Source of the DNA: Lentzea tibetensis
Lineage (GTDB): Bacteria; Actinomycetota; Actinomycetes; Mycobacteriales; Pseudonocardiaceae
Assembly: GCF_007845675.1 (NCBI RefSeq)
Contig: NZ_VOBR01000010.1
Location: 117,530 to 181,529 of the forward strand
Direction: 5' to 3'
DNA: 64,000 nucleotides
A program made the position numbers and the translations under genes. The notes beneath the pieces were generated by a model, which searched no databases, was not told the DNA's origin, and saw only the letters and a list, made by a program, of their open reading frames with translations. Shown here piece after piece: positions 49,941-59,013 of the stretch (position 1 is the stretch's first letter; the number at the start of each line of letters is the position of its first letter).

Positions 49941-51767
49941 ATGTGCGGAATCGCGGGAGTCAGACGGTTCGACGGCAGGGCCGTCGACCCGGAACTGCTG
50001 GCGGAGATGGCGAAGCGGCTGCACCACCGCGGCCCGGACGACAGCGGCATCTGGGCGCAGGGGCCGGTCGGCTTCGCGCACACCAGGTTGTCCATCATCG
50101 ACCTCGCCGGGTCGCCGCAGCCGATGGTCGGCGCGAGCGGGCACACGCACATCGCGTTCAACGGCGAGATCCTGAACTACCGGCAGCTGCGCGAGCAGCT
50201 GGCGTACCCGTTCCGCACCAACGGCGACACCGAGGTGCTGCTGGCGCTGTACGAACAGCACGGCACGGCCGGGATCTCCAAGCCGCGCGGGCAGTTCGCC
50301 TACGCGCTGCACGACTCGACGACCGGTGAGACGCACCTGGTCCGCGACCGGCTCGGCATCCTGCCGCTGTACTACTACAGCGACGGCGACGTGTTCGCGT
50401 TCGCGTCCGAGATCAAGGCGCTGCTGCCGGTGATCGGCTCCCCCGAGGTGGACGCCGAGAGCCTGCACGACTACCTGGCGCACCGGTCGGTTCCGGCGCC
50501 GTACACGCTGCTGCGCGGCGTGCGGAAGGTCCCGCAGGGCCACCACCTCGTGGTGCGGCCGGACGGCTCGATCGCCATCAGCGCCTACTGGGAGCTGCCG
50601 CGCGAGCCCGAGATCCAGTCCGTCACGCCGCAGGAGGCCGTGCGACTCGTCGACGAGGCGCTGACGGCGTCCGTGCGCGACGCGCTGGTCGCGGACGTGC
50701 CGGTCGGCGCGTACCTCTCCGGCGGCGTCGACTCGTCGCTGATCACCGCGCTCGTGGCGAAGGAACGCGACGGCGCTCTCCTGCACACGTTCTCCGCGGG
50801 CTTCGGCGACGAGCGCGTGGACGAGCTGCCGTGGGCGCGCAAGGTCGCGTCGCTCGTCGGCAGCGAGCACCACGACGTGATCGTCACCGCCGACGACTTC
50901 CGCGACAGCTGGGCGAAGCTCAGCTGGCACCGCGACGCACCGCTGTCCGAACCGGCCGACGTGGCCGTGTTCCGGCTCGCCGAGCTGGCCCGCCGCGACG
51001 TGAAGGTCGTGCTGTCGGGCGAGGGCAGCGACGAGCTGTTCGGCGGTTACCCCAAGTACCGCTTCGCACTGCCCACGCGCTGGGGTGGCGTGCTGCCGAG
51101 CTCCTTGCTGCGCAAGGCGGAGAAGATGCTGCCGGCGTCCAAGGCACGGCTGGGCATCGCGATGCGGGCGATGGCCGAACCCGGCTACGCGGAACGGATG
51201 CGCGGCTGGTTCGCGCCGTTCACCGTGGCCGAGCGGGCCGCGCTGCTCGCTGGTCCCGCGACCCGGTCGGTGCTCGACCCGTACGTCAACGGCGGCGGGG
51301 ACCCGTTGCGCCGCATGCTGTACGCGGACTCGCACACCTGGCTCGCGGACAACCTGCTCGAACGCGGCGACCGCATGTCGATGGCCGCGTCGCTGGAGCT
51401 GCGCCCGCCGTTCCTCGACCACCGCGTCGCCGAGCTCGCGTTCCGCCTGCCCAGCGACGTGAAGGTGCGCCGCGGCGTCACGAAGTGGGTGGTGAAGGAG
51501 GTCGCGCGCCAGCACCTGCCCGCCGACGTCGTCGACCGCCCCAAGTCCGGCTTCAAGGTGCCGCTCGACGCGTGGTTCCGCGACGGGCTGCGCGACATGG
51601 CGTTCGACCTGCTGACCGGCCCGTCCTCCTTCGTGGGCTCCGTTTTCGACGGCCCGGCTGTGCGCGCGCTGCTCGACGACCACTCGTCCGGCACCCGCAA
51701 CGAGCAGCCGCGCCTGTGGACGTTGCTGTCGCTCGAGGTGTGGCACCGCGAGCTGGCGAGGCAGTAG
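49941..51767 (+). CDS. asnB: Glutamine-hydrolysing asparagine synthase homologue
   Basis: A 608-residue protein. Cys2 in MCGIAGVRRFDGR is the glutaminase nucleophile; RLSIIDLAGSPQPM and NGEILNYRQLREQL belong to the N-terminal domain. The synthetase PP-loop is YLSGGVDSSLITAL near 258-271, followed by LSGEGSDELFGGYPKYRF. In a polysaccharide cluster such proteins (compare WbpS/WbmI types) can amidate uronic acids, and UDP-glucuronate is made by the nearby dehydrogenase. It could instead be the housekeeping AsnB. It begins two bases after the glycosyltransferase stop and three before the MFS gene. Confidence 0.93.
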   Translation: MCGIAGVRRFDGRAVDPELLAEMAKRLHHRGPDDSGIWAQGPVGFAHTRLSIIDLAGSPQPMVGASGHTHIAFNGEILNYRQLREQLAYPFRTNGDTEVLLALYEQHGTAGISKPRGQFAYALHDSTTGETHLVRDRLGILPLYYYSDGDVFAFASEIKALLPVIGSPEVDAESLHDYLAHRSVPAPYTLLRGVRKVPQGHHLVVRPDGSIAISAYWELPREPEIQSVTPQEAVRLVDEALTASVRDALVADVPVGAYLSGGVDSSLITALVAKERDGALLHTFSAGFGDERVDELPWARKVASLVGSEHHDVIVTADDFRDSWAKLSWHRDAPLSEPADVAVFRLAELARRDVKVVLSGEGSDELFGGYPKYRFALPTRWGGVLPSSLLRKAEKMLPASKARLGIAMRAMAEPGYAERMRGWFAPFTVAERAALLAGPATRSVLDPYVNGGGDPLRRMLYADSHTWLADNLLERGDRMSMAASLELRPPFLDHRVAELAFRLPSDVKVRRGVTKWVVKEVARQHLPADVVDRPKSGFKVPLDAWFRDGLRDMAFDLLTGPSSFVGSVFDGPAVRALLDDHSSGTRNEQPRLWTLLSLEVWHRELARQ

Positions 51768-51770
51768 CCC

Positions 51771-52988
51771 ATGTACGTCGCCTCGTCCCGTCCAGCCAAG
51801 ACCGAGTTCCGGACCCGGTTGCCCGGCACGGTCTTCGCGCTCGGCACGGTCAGCCTGCTGACCGACATCTCGGCCGAGATGGTGACCGCGTTCCTGCCGG
51901 TGTACCTGCTGTTCGGGCTGCAGATGAGCTACCTCCAGTTCGGTGTGCTGGACGGCATCTACACCGGCGCCACGGCCGTGCTGCGGCTCGTCGGCGGGTA
52001 CGTCGCGGACAAGGCGAACCGGCACAAGACCGTGGCGCTGTTCGGCTACGGGCTGTCGGCGGTGACCAAGCTGGCGTTCCCGCTCGTCGGCGCGTCCGCG
52101 TTCGGCATCGGCGGCGTGCTGGCGGCCGACCGCGCGGGCAAGGGCGTGCGCACGGCACCCCGTGACGCGATGATCTCCCTCGCCACGCCCGAGGACGCGC
52201 TGGGCGCGGCGTTCGGCGTGCACCGCACGATGGACACGATCGGCGCGCTGCTCGGTCCACTCGCGACGTTCGCCGTGCTGGCGTGGATGACCACCTCGCC
52301 CGAGCCGGTGTTCGTCATCAGCTTCTGCTTCGCGCTGCTGGGCGTGATCGTGCTGGCGTTCTTCGTGCGCCAGCCACCGCCTTCGGCGCCGACGCGACGC
52401 GTGTCGCTGCGCCGGTCCGCCGGCCTGCTGCGGGTGACCGGCGTGCGCCGCACCACGATCGCGGCGGGCGTGCTGGGCCTCGCGACCATGTCAGACGCGT
52501 TCGTGTTCGTGGTGCTGCAACGGGTGTCCGGCATCGGCCCGACCTGGCTGGCGCTGATGCCCGTCGGCACCGCGGCGGTGTTCCTGCTCGCCGCGACCCC
52601 GCTCGGCAAGCTCGCGGACCGCTTCGGCCGGTGGGCGATGTTCTTCGCGGGCCACGTGGTGCTGCTGCTCGCGTACGTCCTGCTGCTGGGCCCGGTCACC
52701 GGATGGCTGCTCGTCGCGGTCACACTGGCACTGCACGGCCTGTTCTACGCGGCCACCGACGGTGTCCTGATGGCGCACGGGGCGACGCTGATCTCGCCCG
52801 AGCTGCGCGCGTCCGGTCTGTCGATCATCCAGACCGGACAGGCGATGGCACGCCTGGTGTCGTCGATCGGATTCGGTTTCATGCTGCAGTACCTCGGTTT
52901 CGGCACTGCCGTCGCGCTCGGTGTGACGGTGCTGGCCGCCGCGCTCGTCGCGGTCTACCTGCTGATGCGCCCGGCGGTGAAGGCGTGA
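51771..52988 (+). CDS. MFS transporter
   Basis: A 405-residue major facilitator with about 12 membrane helices. The first is preceded by RLPGTVFALGTVSLLTDISA EM, a start seen in the DHA1 group; the loop VADKANRHKTVALFGYGLSA is the motif-A region, and LADRFGRWAMFFAGH is its C-half copy. It is likely an exporter of a small molecule. It starts three bases after asnB and its stop overlaps the next gene (GTGA), so it is in the cluster operon; it may export a sugar intermediate or be unrelated cargo. Confidence 0.88.
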   Translation: MYVASSRPAKTEFRTRLPGTVFALGTVSLLTDISAEMVTAFLPVYLLFGLQMSYLQFGVLDGIYTGATAVLRLVGGYVADKANRHKTVALFGYGLSAVTKLAFPLVGASAFGIGGVLAADRAGKGVRTAPRDAMISLATPEDALGAAFGVHRTMDTIGALLGPLATFAVLAWMTTSPEPVFVISFCFALLGVIVLAFFVRQPPPSAPTRRVSLRRSAGLLRVTGVRRTTIAAGVLGLATMSDAFVFVVLQRVSGIGPTWLALMPVGTAAVFLLAATPLGKLADRFGRWAMFFAGHVVLLLAYVLLLGPVTGWLLVAVTLALHGLFYAATDGVLMAHGATLISPELRASGLSIIQTGQAMARLVSSIGFGFMLQYLGFGTAVALGVTVLAAALVAVYLLMRPAVKA

Positions 52989-53932
52989 ACCGGGTGGCGG
53001 TCGGCGTGGCCGCGCTCGTGGCGGTCGTCCTCTTCGGAGCGGGCTACGTCGTGTGGACGATCAACCGTCCCACCGCGACCGCGTCCTCCGGCGGCGCCAG
53101 CGGGACCGGGCTGCGCTTCGTCGACCAGAGCGACGGCCGCAACCGCGTCGACGAGCTGGCACCGGACGGCACGCGCACCGCGGGTTCGCTGCGCTGCCAG
53201 CGCGTGTACGCGGCGGCGGGCACGACCGTGTGCCTGCGGCTCGCGGGGCTCGGCCCGTCCTACGAGGTGGCCGTGCTCGGCGGCTCCGGTGAGGTGCTCA
53301 AGACCGTCGGCCTGCCCGGTGTGCCCAGCCGGGCGCGCGTGTCGGCGTCCGGCAAGATCGTGTCGTGGACCGTCTTCGTGGTCGGTGACTCCTACGCCGT
53401 GCCCGGCGGTTTCTCCACCCGCACCGGCTACCTGGACCTGCGGACCGGCACCGTCGTCGAGTCACTGGAGCACTACACCGCGTACATCGACGGCACACCG
53501 ACCAAACGCGACAACTTCAACTTCTGGGGCATGACGTTCGCCGACGACGACCAGACGTTCTACGCCACCCTCGGGTCCGGCACGCAGACCTGGCTCGTGA
53601 AGGGCGACATCACCCGCGGCGAGGTGCGCACCCTGCGCGCCAACGCCGAGTGCCCGTCGCTGTCGCCGGACGGCAAGCGCGTGGCGTACAAGAAGCGCGC
53701 GGGCACGCTCGGTGCGTGGCAGCTGTTCGTGCTGGACCTGGAGAGCGGCGAGGAGACCCCGCTGCCGGGCAGCAACGGCCTCGACGACCAGGCGGCGTGG
53801 CTGGACGGATCCACCCTCGCCTACGCGAAGGTCCCGCAGGGCCAGGCACCGGCGATCTACGCGTCCGCGGCGGACGGCAGCGGCGAACCCCGCCTGCTCG
53901 TGTCCTCCGCCTCATCGCCCTCGCCACGTTGA
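52985..53932 (+). CDS. TolB-like beta-propeller membrane-anchored protein
   Basis: A 315-residue protein. One N-terminal signal-anchor helix (VAALVAVVLFGAGYVVWTIN) is followed by a propeller: LRFVDQSDGRNRVDELAPDG, SPDGKRVAYKKRAGTLGAWQ, LFVLDLESGEETPLPGSNGL and DDQAAWLDGSTLAYAKV are WD40-like TolB blades. No catalytic motif is seen. It is co-translated with the MFS gene. It may bind an exported glycan or signal on the outer face. The hairpin at 53931 follows its stop. Confidence 0.82.
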   Translation: MNRVAVGVAALVAVVLFGAGYVVWTINRPTATASSGGASGTGLRFVDQSDGRNRVDELAPDGTRTAGSLRCQRVYAAAGTTVCLRLAGLGPSYEVAVLGGSGEVLKTVGLPGVPSRARVSASGKIVSWTVFVVGDSYAVPGGFSTRTGYLDLRTGTVVESLEHYTAYIDGTPTKRDNFNFWGMTFADDDQTFYATLGSGTQTWLVKGDITRGEVRTLRANAECPSLSPDGKRVAYKKRAGTLGAWQLFVLDLESGEETPLPGSNGLDDQAAWLDGSTLAYAKVPQGQAPAIYASAADGSGEPRLLVSSASSPSPR

Positions 53933-53979
53933 TGAGGGGAGCTTTCCTCAACTCCAGGTTGGTGAAAGCTCCCCTCATC
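53931..53979. terminator. Intergenic hairpin, copy 2 of GAGGGGAGCTTT family
   Basis: GATGAGGGGAGCTTTC (53931-53946) pairs perfectly over 16 bp with 53964-53979 across a 17-base loop that itself has CAAC/GTTG. It separates convergent genes ending at 53932 and 53985. The stem core matches copy 1 at 37725, but the loop is unrelated. Confidence 0.87.
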
Positions 53980-53984
53980 GAGGA

Positions 53985-55106
53985 CTACGGCTGGCCGATG
54001 GCCTTGCCGGAGGACGTGACGTTGTTGGCCCACTTGGCGATGGCGACGCCCTTCTCGGAGAGCACCTCACCCCATCCGCCGGTGGTCGGGCCGAACTTGT
54101 TGTCGGTCACGACGGCACCGGTGATCGGGCCCTCGAGACGCATGATGTAACCGCCGCCGGCGAGGAAGTTGCCGACCACCTGGAGGTTCGACGCACCGCC
54201 GCCACCGGGCTGCACGAACACGGCACCGTTCTGGTGCGTGCCGTCGTACGCGACGCCGTCCGGTCCCTCGATGTCGATCCGGTTGTACCGGATGAACAGG
54301 TCGGGGCCGCCGTAGCTCTGGATGCCGTCGTTGTGCGTGTTGTTCGGGTACGCACCGATCCGCGCCAGGTCGTGGATGTAGTTCTGCTCGATCGTCGACC
54401 GGCCGGGACCGTTCTGGATGCCGTCCGGCGTGCCCGAGATGTCGTTGCGACGCAGCGTCATCGTCGAGTCACCGTGGATGGCGCCGTTGCCCCACTGGGC
54501 CTGCGGACCGCCGTCACCGGCCTTCCAGCGGATCGTGGAGTCCGAAATGTCCAGGTGGCCCTTCAGGCCGAGCACCGCGGACTGAGCGCTGCGGTTTCCC
54601 TCGACGATGGAATTCTTGATGGTGAGCGTGCCGCCCCCCTGGAAAGTGATCCCGCCGCGCACGAAAACGCGGTCGAGCACCAGGTCGTTGGCGGTCACCT
54701 GGAGAACGCCGGCGTTCCACTTGGAACCGGCAGGTGCATTTCCCGCACCGTCGATGACCTTCAGTGATCCCTGGTCACCGAGAAAACCGACCTGACCCGC
54801 GTTCGGGACGACGCCAGGACCCACGGAACCGCCGGGAGCCGGTGCGGGCGGCTTCACGGGCTGCGTGACCTTGGACGTCGGCGCGGTGGTGGTCGTGCTT
54901 GCGGCGGAACTGCTGGTGGCGGAACTGCTGCTGGCCGGGACGGTACTGCTTGGCGTGCTGGTGGCCGAGGACGGCACCAGCGCGTTTCCCGCACCGGGGA
55001 CGCACGCCGCGGTGAAAGCGGCGGCTGCCCCCAGCAGCGTCACGAGCGCGAGCTTCGGCTTCCTGCTGGCCGAGTCTGACGCGGACGTGCGAGGTCGTGC
55101 GGACAT
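53985..55106 (-). CDS. Lipoprotein with parallel beta-helix domain
   Basis: A 373-residue protein. The signal region FTAACVPG gives a lipobox-like AAC. A Ser/Thr/Pro-rich linker (about residues 45-90) precedes a right-handed beta-helix with strands such as LTIKNSIVEGNRSAQSAVLG, LDISDSTIRWKAGDGGPQAQ, IQNGPGRSTIEQNYIHDLAR and YNRIDIEGPDGVAYDGTHQN. This is the pectate-lyase-like fold, so a polysaccharide lyase or epimerase is plausible, but catalytic residues cannot be fixed. ATG 55106 is chosen because GGAAGGA lies five bases upstream. It is divergent from the Wzz-like gene. Confidence 0.85.
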   Translation of the reverse strand: MSARPRTSASDSASRKPKLALVTLLGAAAAFTAACVPGAGNALVPSSATSTPSSTVPASSSSATSSSAASTTTTAPTSKVTQPVKPPAPAPGGSVGPGVVPNAGQVGFLGDQGSLKVIDGAGNAPAGSKWNAGVLQVTANDLVLDRVFVRGGITFQGGGTLTIKNSIVEGNRSAQSAVLGLKGHLDISDSTIRWKAGDGGPQAQWGNGAIHGDSTMTLRRNDISGTPDGIQNGPGRSTIEQNYIHDLARIGAYPNNTHNDGIQSYGGPDLFIRYNRIDIEGPDGVAYDGTHQNGAVFVQPGGGGASNLQVVGNFLAGGGYIMRLEGPITGAVVTDNKFGPTTGGWGEVLSEKGVAIAKWANNVTSSGKAIGQP

Positions 55107-55484
55107 GAGATCCTTCCGAGCCGGGTACATTTCGCCCCCCGAGGCGACCGCGGGGCAAGCGGCAGCCCCACAGCGGCGATCACCATATGCACATTGATCC
55201 GAAGATCACAATGCGGTCACGGAAATGTGGAATTAGGATCACGAATAATTGAAGGTCACTCATAAACCGAGCGTGACGACTTCGTCTCACTCACGCGAAG
55301 AGGCCGTGAGGATACCCTCCGCAACTTCCGCAAGTCACGTGTCCGCTGAGTGCATCTTCGGTGGACCAAATGGCAGAACCCTTGATCCGCAAGGATCACA
55401 TCGCGTAACGAGCGCGCCGGGGATGCCGATCCCCAAGGCAGTAGGTCACACCTCGCTCGTTGAGCCGTCACGGTTGGGACGCGG
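55107..55484. promoter_or_regulatory. 378-bp divergent control region with GRTCAC array
   Basis: No gene is seen. The stretch is AT-richer than surroundings. G(A/G)TCAC hexamers start at 55204, 55215, 55237 and 55254, with another at 55394. The first three are 11 and 22 bp apart, which puts them on one DNA face. GATCC-GCAA-GGATC at 55384-55397 is an inverted repeat. Confidence 0.55.
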
Positions 55485-56237
55485 ATGGATTTGTGGAAGA
55501 CGATTCTGGTCCTGCTGCGGCGTTGGTACGTGGCGGTGCCGGTCTTCGTTGTGACACTGGGTCTGGCGGTCGGCGCGTACGCCGCTGTGCCGATGCGCTG
55601 GGAGTCCACCGGAACAGTCGTGCTCACCTCGCCCGCGCAGGGCGCGACCAGCGAGGCGACCAAGCAGCGCGGGCTCACGAACCCCTTTCTCGCGTTCGAC
55701 ATGAGCCTCGGCGTGTCCGCCGCGATCATCATCCAGAGCCTCAGCACCCCCGGTGTCGAGAAGGAGCTGGGTGCGGACGGCGAGGACACCACGTACGTCA
55801 TCAGCGGTGCCGAGATCGGCGGTCCGTTCATCAACGTGGTCGCGGAGAGCACGTCCGAGGAGAGCGCACGGGGCACCGTGCAGCGCGTGCTGGAACGCGT
55901 GCAGAAGGACCTCTCGGACCGGCAGACAGCGCTCCAGGCGCCGCCGGGCACGTTCATCAAGGTGGAGACGGTCGTGCAGCCGACGGAGGCCGAACCGCAG
56001 CGCGGCGGCAAGCTGCGCGCCGCGGGCGCCGCGTTCGTGCTCGGGTTCGCCGCGATGCTCACCGCCGCGTACGGCCTGGAGAGCTGGTCGATCGCCCGCA
56101 GGCGCAAGCAGGACGCCGAGGCGAAGAAGAACAAGGACAAGGACTCCGAACCCGCCACCAACGGAGAAGCGGCGAACTGGGCTGAGCCGACGATGCGGAT
56201 GAAGCCCGCCGCGACCGGGTCCAAGCATCCGGGGTGA
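55485..56237 (+). CDS. Wzz-like chain-length regulator
   Basis: A 250-residue membrane protein of the polysaccharide co-polymerase type. Membrane helices lie near residues 12-33 and 177-197, with a periplasm-like loop between (SLSTPGVEKELGADGEDTTY and ESARGTVQRVLERVQKDLSD). The Lys-rich cytoplasmic tail (KQDAEAKKNKDKDSEPA) lacks a tyrosine-kinase domain. It probably sets polymer length with the Wzy-like protein next to it. The gene is followed by a GTG overlapping its stop. ATG 55485 begins MDLWKTILVLL. Confidence 0.85.
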   Translation: MDLWKTILVLLRRWYVAVPVFVVTLGLAVGAYAAVPMRWESTGTVVLTSPAQGATSEATKQRGLTNPFLAFDMSLGVSAAIIIQSLSTPGVEKELGADGEDTTYVISGAEIGGPFINVVAESTSEESARGTVQRVLERVQKDLSDRQTALQAPPGTFIKVETVVQPTEAEPQRGGKLRAAGAAFVLGFAAMLTAAYGLESWSIARRRKQDAEAKKNKDKDSEPATNGEAANWAEPTMRMKPAATGSKHPG

Positions 56238-57595
56238 GCACCGCCGTGCAGCCGACCTCCTCGCGGGGTGTGCTCCCGCCCCCGACGAACATGCTCGGCG
56301 CCCGCCCCACGTCCCGCGTCGACGGCGCCACACTGGCCTGCTTCTTCGCGCTGTCGATGACATTGATCCCGGCCAGGCTGATCTTCGCCAAGCTGCCGCT
56401 CGCGCTGACCCCGGCGATGCTCGTCGGCCTCGTGCTGGGCGTGCTGTGGTTCTGCGCGCAGATGGTCGACAACCTCGGTGTCGCCAAAGGACGCAGCGCG
56501 GTGCGCACGTCCATGTTCCTCTTCGCGCTGTCACAGGTGGCGACGTACGGCTACTCCACGTACAGCTACCTGCCGCAGGACGAGCTGAAGGCGACCGACC
56601 GCACGTTCATCACGCTGATGGCGTTCGTCTGCGTCGGCATCGCCGTGTGCGACGGCGTGCGCGGGCTGAAGCGGATCGACCGGGTGCTGAAGGTGCTCGT
56701 CGGCGGCGCCACGTTCATGGCGATCGTCGGCATCTTCCAGTTCGCGATCGGCTTCGACCTGACCAAGTACCTGATGCTCCCCGGACTGCGGCTCGCGGGT
56801 GACATCTCGTTCGTGCTGGACCGCTCGAACTTCCGCCGCCCGGCCGGCACCGCGGAGCACCCCATCGAGTTCGGTGTCGTGTGCTCGATGGCCGTGCCGC
56901 TGGCGCTGCACTACGCGTTCCGCGCCAAGGACTACGGCGGCCCGCAGTGGCGCTGGTGGTTCTGCCTGGGCATCCTCTCGGTCGCCGCGATGCAGTCGCT
57001 GTCCCGCTCAGCCGTGCTGGGGCTGACGATCGCCGCGCTGATCCTCATCCCGCACATGCCGAGGGGCCGCCGCTGGCGCGCCGTCGTGGCGTGCGGCGTG
57101 TTCGTGGTGGCGCTGCGGTTCCTCGTGCCCGGTCTCGTCGGCACGCTCATCGCGCTGTTCACCAACATCTCCGTCGACCCGTCGATCGGCAGCCGCACCA
57201 GGGCGATCGACCGGGCGGGAGCGGAGATCGCGCAGCACCTGTGGCTCGGCAGAGGCATGGGCACGTACCTGCCGACCAAGTACGGCTACCTGGACAACCA
57301 GTACCTCGGCACGATCGTCATGGCCGGCCTGGTCGGTCTCGCCACGCTCGTCTTCCTGTTCCTCGCGGCCGGGTACGCGGCGATGCGCGCCCGGCTGACG
57401 TCGAACGACCCGCAGACGCGCGACCTCGGCATCACGCTGGCCGCCTGCCTCTCCGTCCCGGCGATCTCCGCCGCGACGTTCGACCTGCTCGCCTTCTCGG
57501 TGGCGACCGGGTTCGCCTTCCTCCTCATGGGTTGCGCCGGTGCGCTCCTGCGCGCCGTGCGCGAGGAGAACCAGATCAGAGGGGTGCTCGCATGA
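56234..57595 (+). CDS. Wzy/O-antigen ligase-like polymerase
   Basis: A 453-residue protein with about 11 membrane helices and the large loop RLAGDISFVLDRSNFRRPAG then TAEHPIEFGV, characteristic of O-antigen polymerase/ligase (Wzy/WaaL) families. LSRSAVLGLTIAALIL and the loop GRGMGTYLPTKYGYLDNQYL match the RSA and H/D-x-Q regions of this superfamily. It would join repeat units outside the membrane. GTG 56234 overlaps the Wzz-like stop and its own TGA overlaps the flippase ATG. Confidence 0.88.
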   Translation: MSTAVQPTSSRGVLPPPTNMLGARPTSRVDGATLACFFALSMTLIPARLIFAKLPLALTPAMLVGLVLGVLWFCAQMVDNLGVAKGRSAVRTSMFLFALSQVATYGYSTYSYLPQDELKATDRTFITLMAFVCVGIAVCDGVRGLKRIDRVLKVLVGGATFMAIVGIFQFAIGFDLTKYLMLPGLRLAGDISFVLDRSNFRRPAGTAEHPIEFGVVCSMAVPLALHYAFRAKDYGGPQWRWWFCLGILSVAAMQSLSRSAVLGLTIAALILIPHMPRGRRWRAVVACGVFVVALRFLVPGLVGTLIALFTNISVDPSIGSRTRAIDRAGAEIAQHLWLGRGMGTYLPTKYGYLDNQYLGTIVMAGLVGLATLVFLFLAAGYAAMRARLTSNDPQTRDLGITLAACLSVPAISAATFDLLAFSVATGFAFLLMGCAGALLRAVREENQIRGVLA

Positions 57596-59013
57596 CGGCC
57601 GGCTCCATCGGCAGCAAGGTCGGCAGAGGCGCCTTGTGGAGCCTGCTGAACAACGTCGTGCTGCGCCTGGGAGTGCTGGTCTCCGGCATCGTCCTCGCCC
57701 GGATCCTCTCCCCCGCCGACTACGGCGTGTTCGCCGTCGCGCTGGTCGCGATGACGCTGCTCCAGGCGTTCAACGAGCTCGGCGTCAGCCTCGCGCTGGT
57801 GCGGTGGGAACGCGACGTGCGCGAGTTCGCGCCGACCGCCATGACCATCGCGCTCGGCACCAGCACCGCGATGTACACCGTGGTGTGGTTCGCGGCGCCC
57901 GCGTTCTGCGAGGCGATGGGCAGCCCGTCGGCCGTCGGCGTGCTGCGGGTGCTGTGCCTCGCCGTCGTGCTCGACGGACTCGCCGTCGTGCCCGCGACGA
58001 TCCTGAACCGCGAGTTCCTGCAGCTGCGCCGGTTCTTCACGGACCTGAGCTCGTTCGCGGTCAGCACGACGATCACGATCACGCTGGCCACGCAGGGCTG
58101 GGGAGCGATGAGCTTCGCGGTCGGCCAGATCGCCGGCAACGTCGTGTCGGTGACGATCTACCTGCTGCTGTGCCCGGTGCGCGTCCGGCCGGGCTGGGAT
58201 CCGGTGATCGCGCGCGACCTGGTGAAGTTCGGGCTGCCGCTGGCCGGGTCCAGCCTGCTCGTGCTGTCGGTGACCAACCTGGACAAGATCGCCGTCGGCG
58301 CGCTGACCGACGAGGTCACGCTCGGCCTGTACCTGATGGCGTTCAACCAGTCCAGCCTGCCGCTGCAGGTGTTCTCCGAGGCGGCGCGCCGGGTGTCCCT
58401 GGCGGGCTTCTCCCGGCTGCTGCACGACCGCAGGCAGCTCGAGGAGTCGCTCGCGCGCGGCGTCGGGTTGCTGATGGCCGCCACGATCCCGGTGTGCGCC
58501 CTGCTCGCCTGCTACGCGGAACCGATGCTCTCGTTCGTCTACGGCGAGAAGTGGACGCCCGCCGCCCAGGCGTTGCAGATCCTGGCCCTGCTCGGCCTGC
58601 TGCGGGTCGTGCTGTTCATCGGCTACGACCTGCTGGTCGCGCTGGACGGCAACCGCGTCCTGCTGGGACTCCAGGCGCTGTGGCTCGGCGCGATGCTGCC
58701 CACGTTGTACATCGGCACCAAGGTGGACGGCATCCGCGGCGCGTCGATCGCCTTGCTGGCCGTGGCCGCGCTGGTCGTGCTGCCCGCGTTCGTCATCGTC
58801 TTGAGCCGCAAGGGCATCCGGTTGTGGTCGACGATGCTCGCCTGTCGCCGTCCCGCGATCGGCGGCGTGCTGGTCGCGCTGTCCTCGATCCTCGTCTTCC
58901 AGCTCGTCGAAGGCTCCTTCGCCCGGCTGGCCGTCGGCGGCCTCGTCGCCGTGGCCGTCTACCTGCCCGTCGTGTACCCGATGCGCACCCTGCTCCCCGG
59001 GAGATCCTCATGA
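57592..59013 (+). CDS. Wzx-type oligosaccharide flippase
   Basis: A 473-residue polysaccharide flippase of the MOP superfamily with 12-14 helices. SKVGRGALWSLLNNVVLRLG, VLARILSPADYGVFAVALVA and FVYGEKWTPAAQALQIL are family marks. It moves lipid-linked repeat units across the membrane. It is coupled by ATGA to the polymerase and overlaps the next glycosyltransferase, so export and assembly are one operon. Confidence 0.9.
   Translation: MTAGSIGSKVGRGALWSLLNNVVLRLGVLVSGIVLARILSPADYGVFAVALVAMTLLQAFNELGVSLALVRWERDVREFAPTAMTIALGTSTAMYTVVWFAAPAFCEAMGSPSAVGVLRVLCLAVVLDGLAVVPATILNREFLQLRRFFTDLSSFAVSTTITITLATQGWGAMSFAVGQIAGNVVSVTIYLLLCPVRVRPGWDPVIARDLVKFGLPLAGSSLLVLSVTNLDKIAVGALTDEVTLGLYLMAFNQSSLPLQVFSEAARRVSLAGFSRLLHDRRQLEESLARGVGLLMAATIPVCALLACYAEPMLSFVYGEKWTPAAQALQILALLGLLRVVLFIGYDLLVALDGNRVLLGLQALWLGAMLPTLYIGTKVDGIRGASIALLAVAALVVLPAFVIVLSRKGIRLWSTMLACRRPAIGGVLVALSSILVFQLVEGSFARLAVGGLVAVAVYLPVVYPMRTLLPGRSS

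Noticed and set aside
49935-52223. 762-codon minus-strand frame
   Set aside because: Shadow of asnB and the MFS gene; His/Arg/Gln-rich and lacking motifs.
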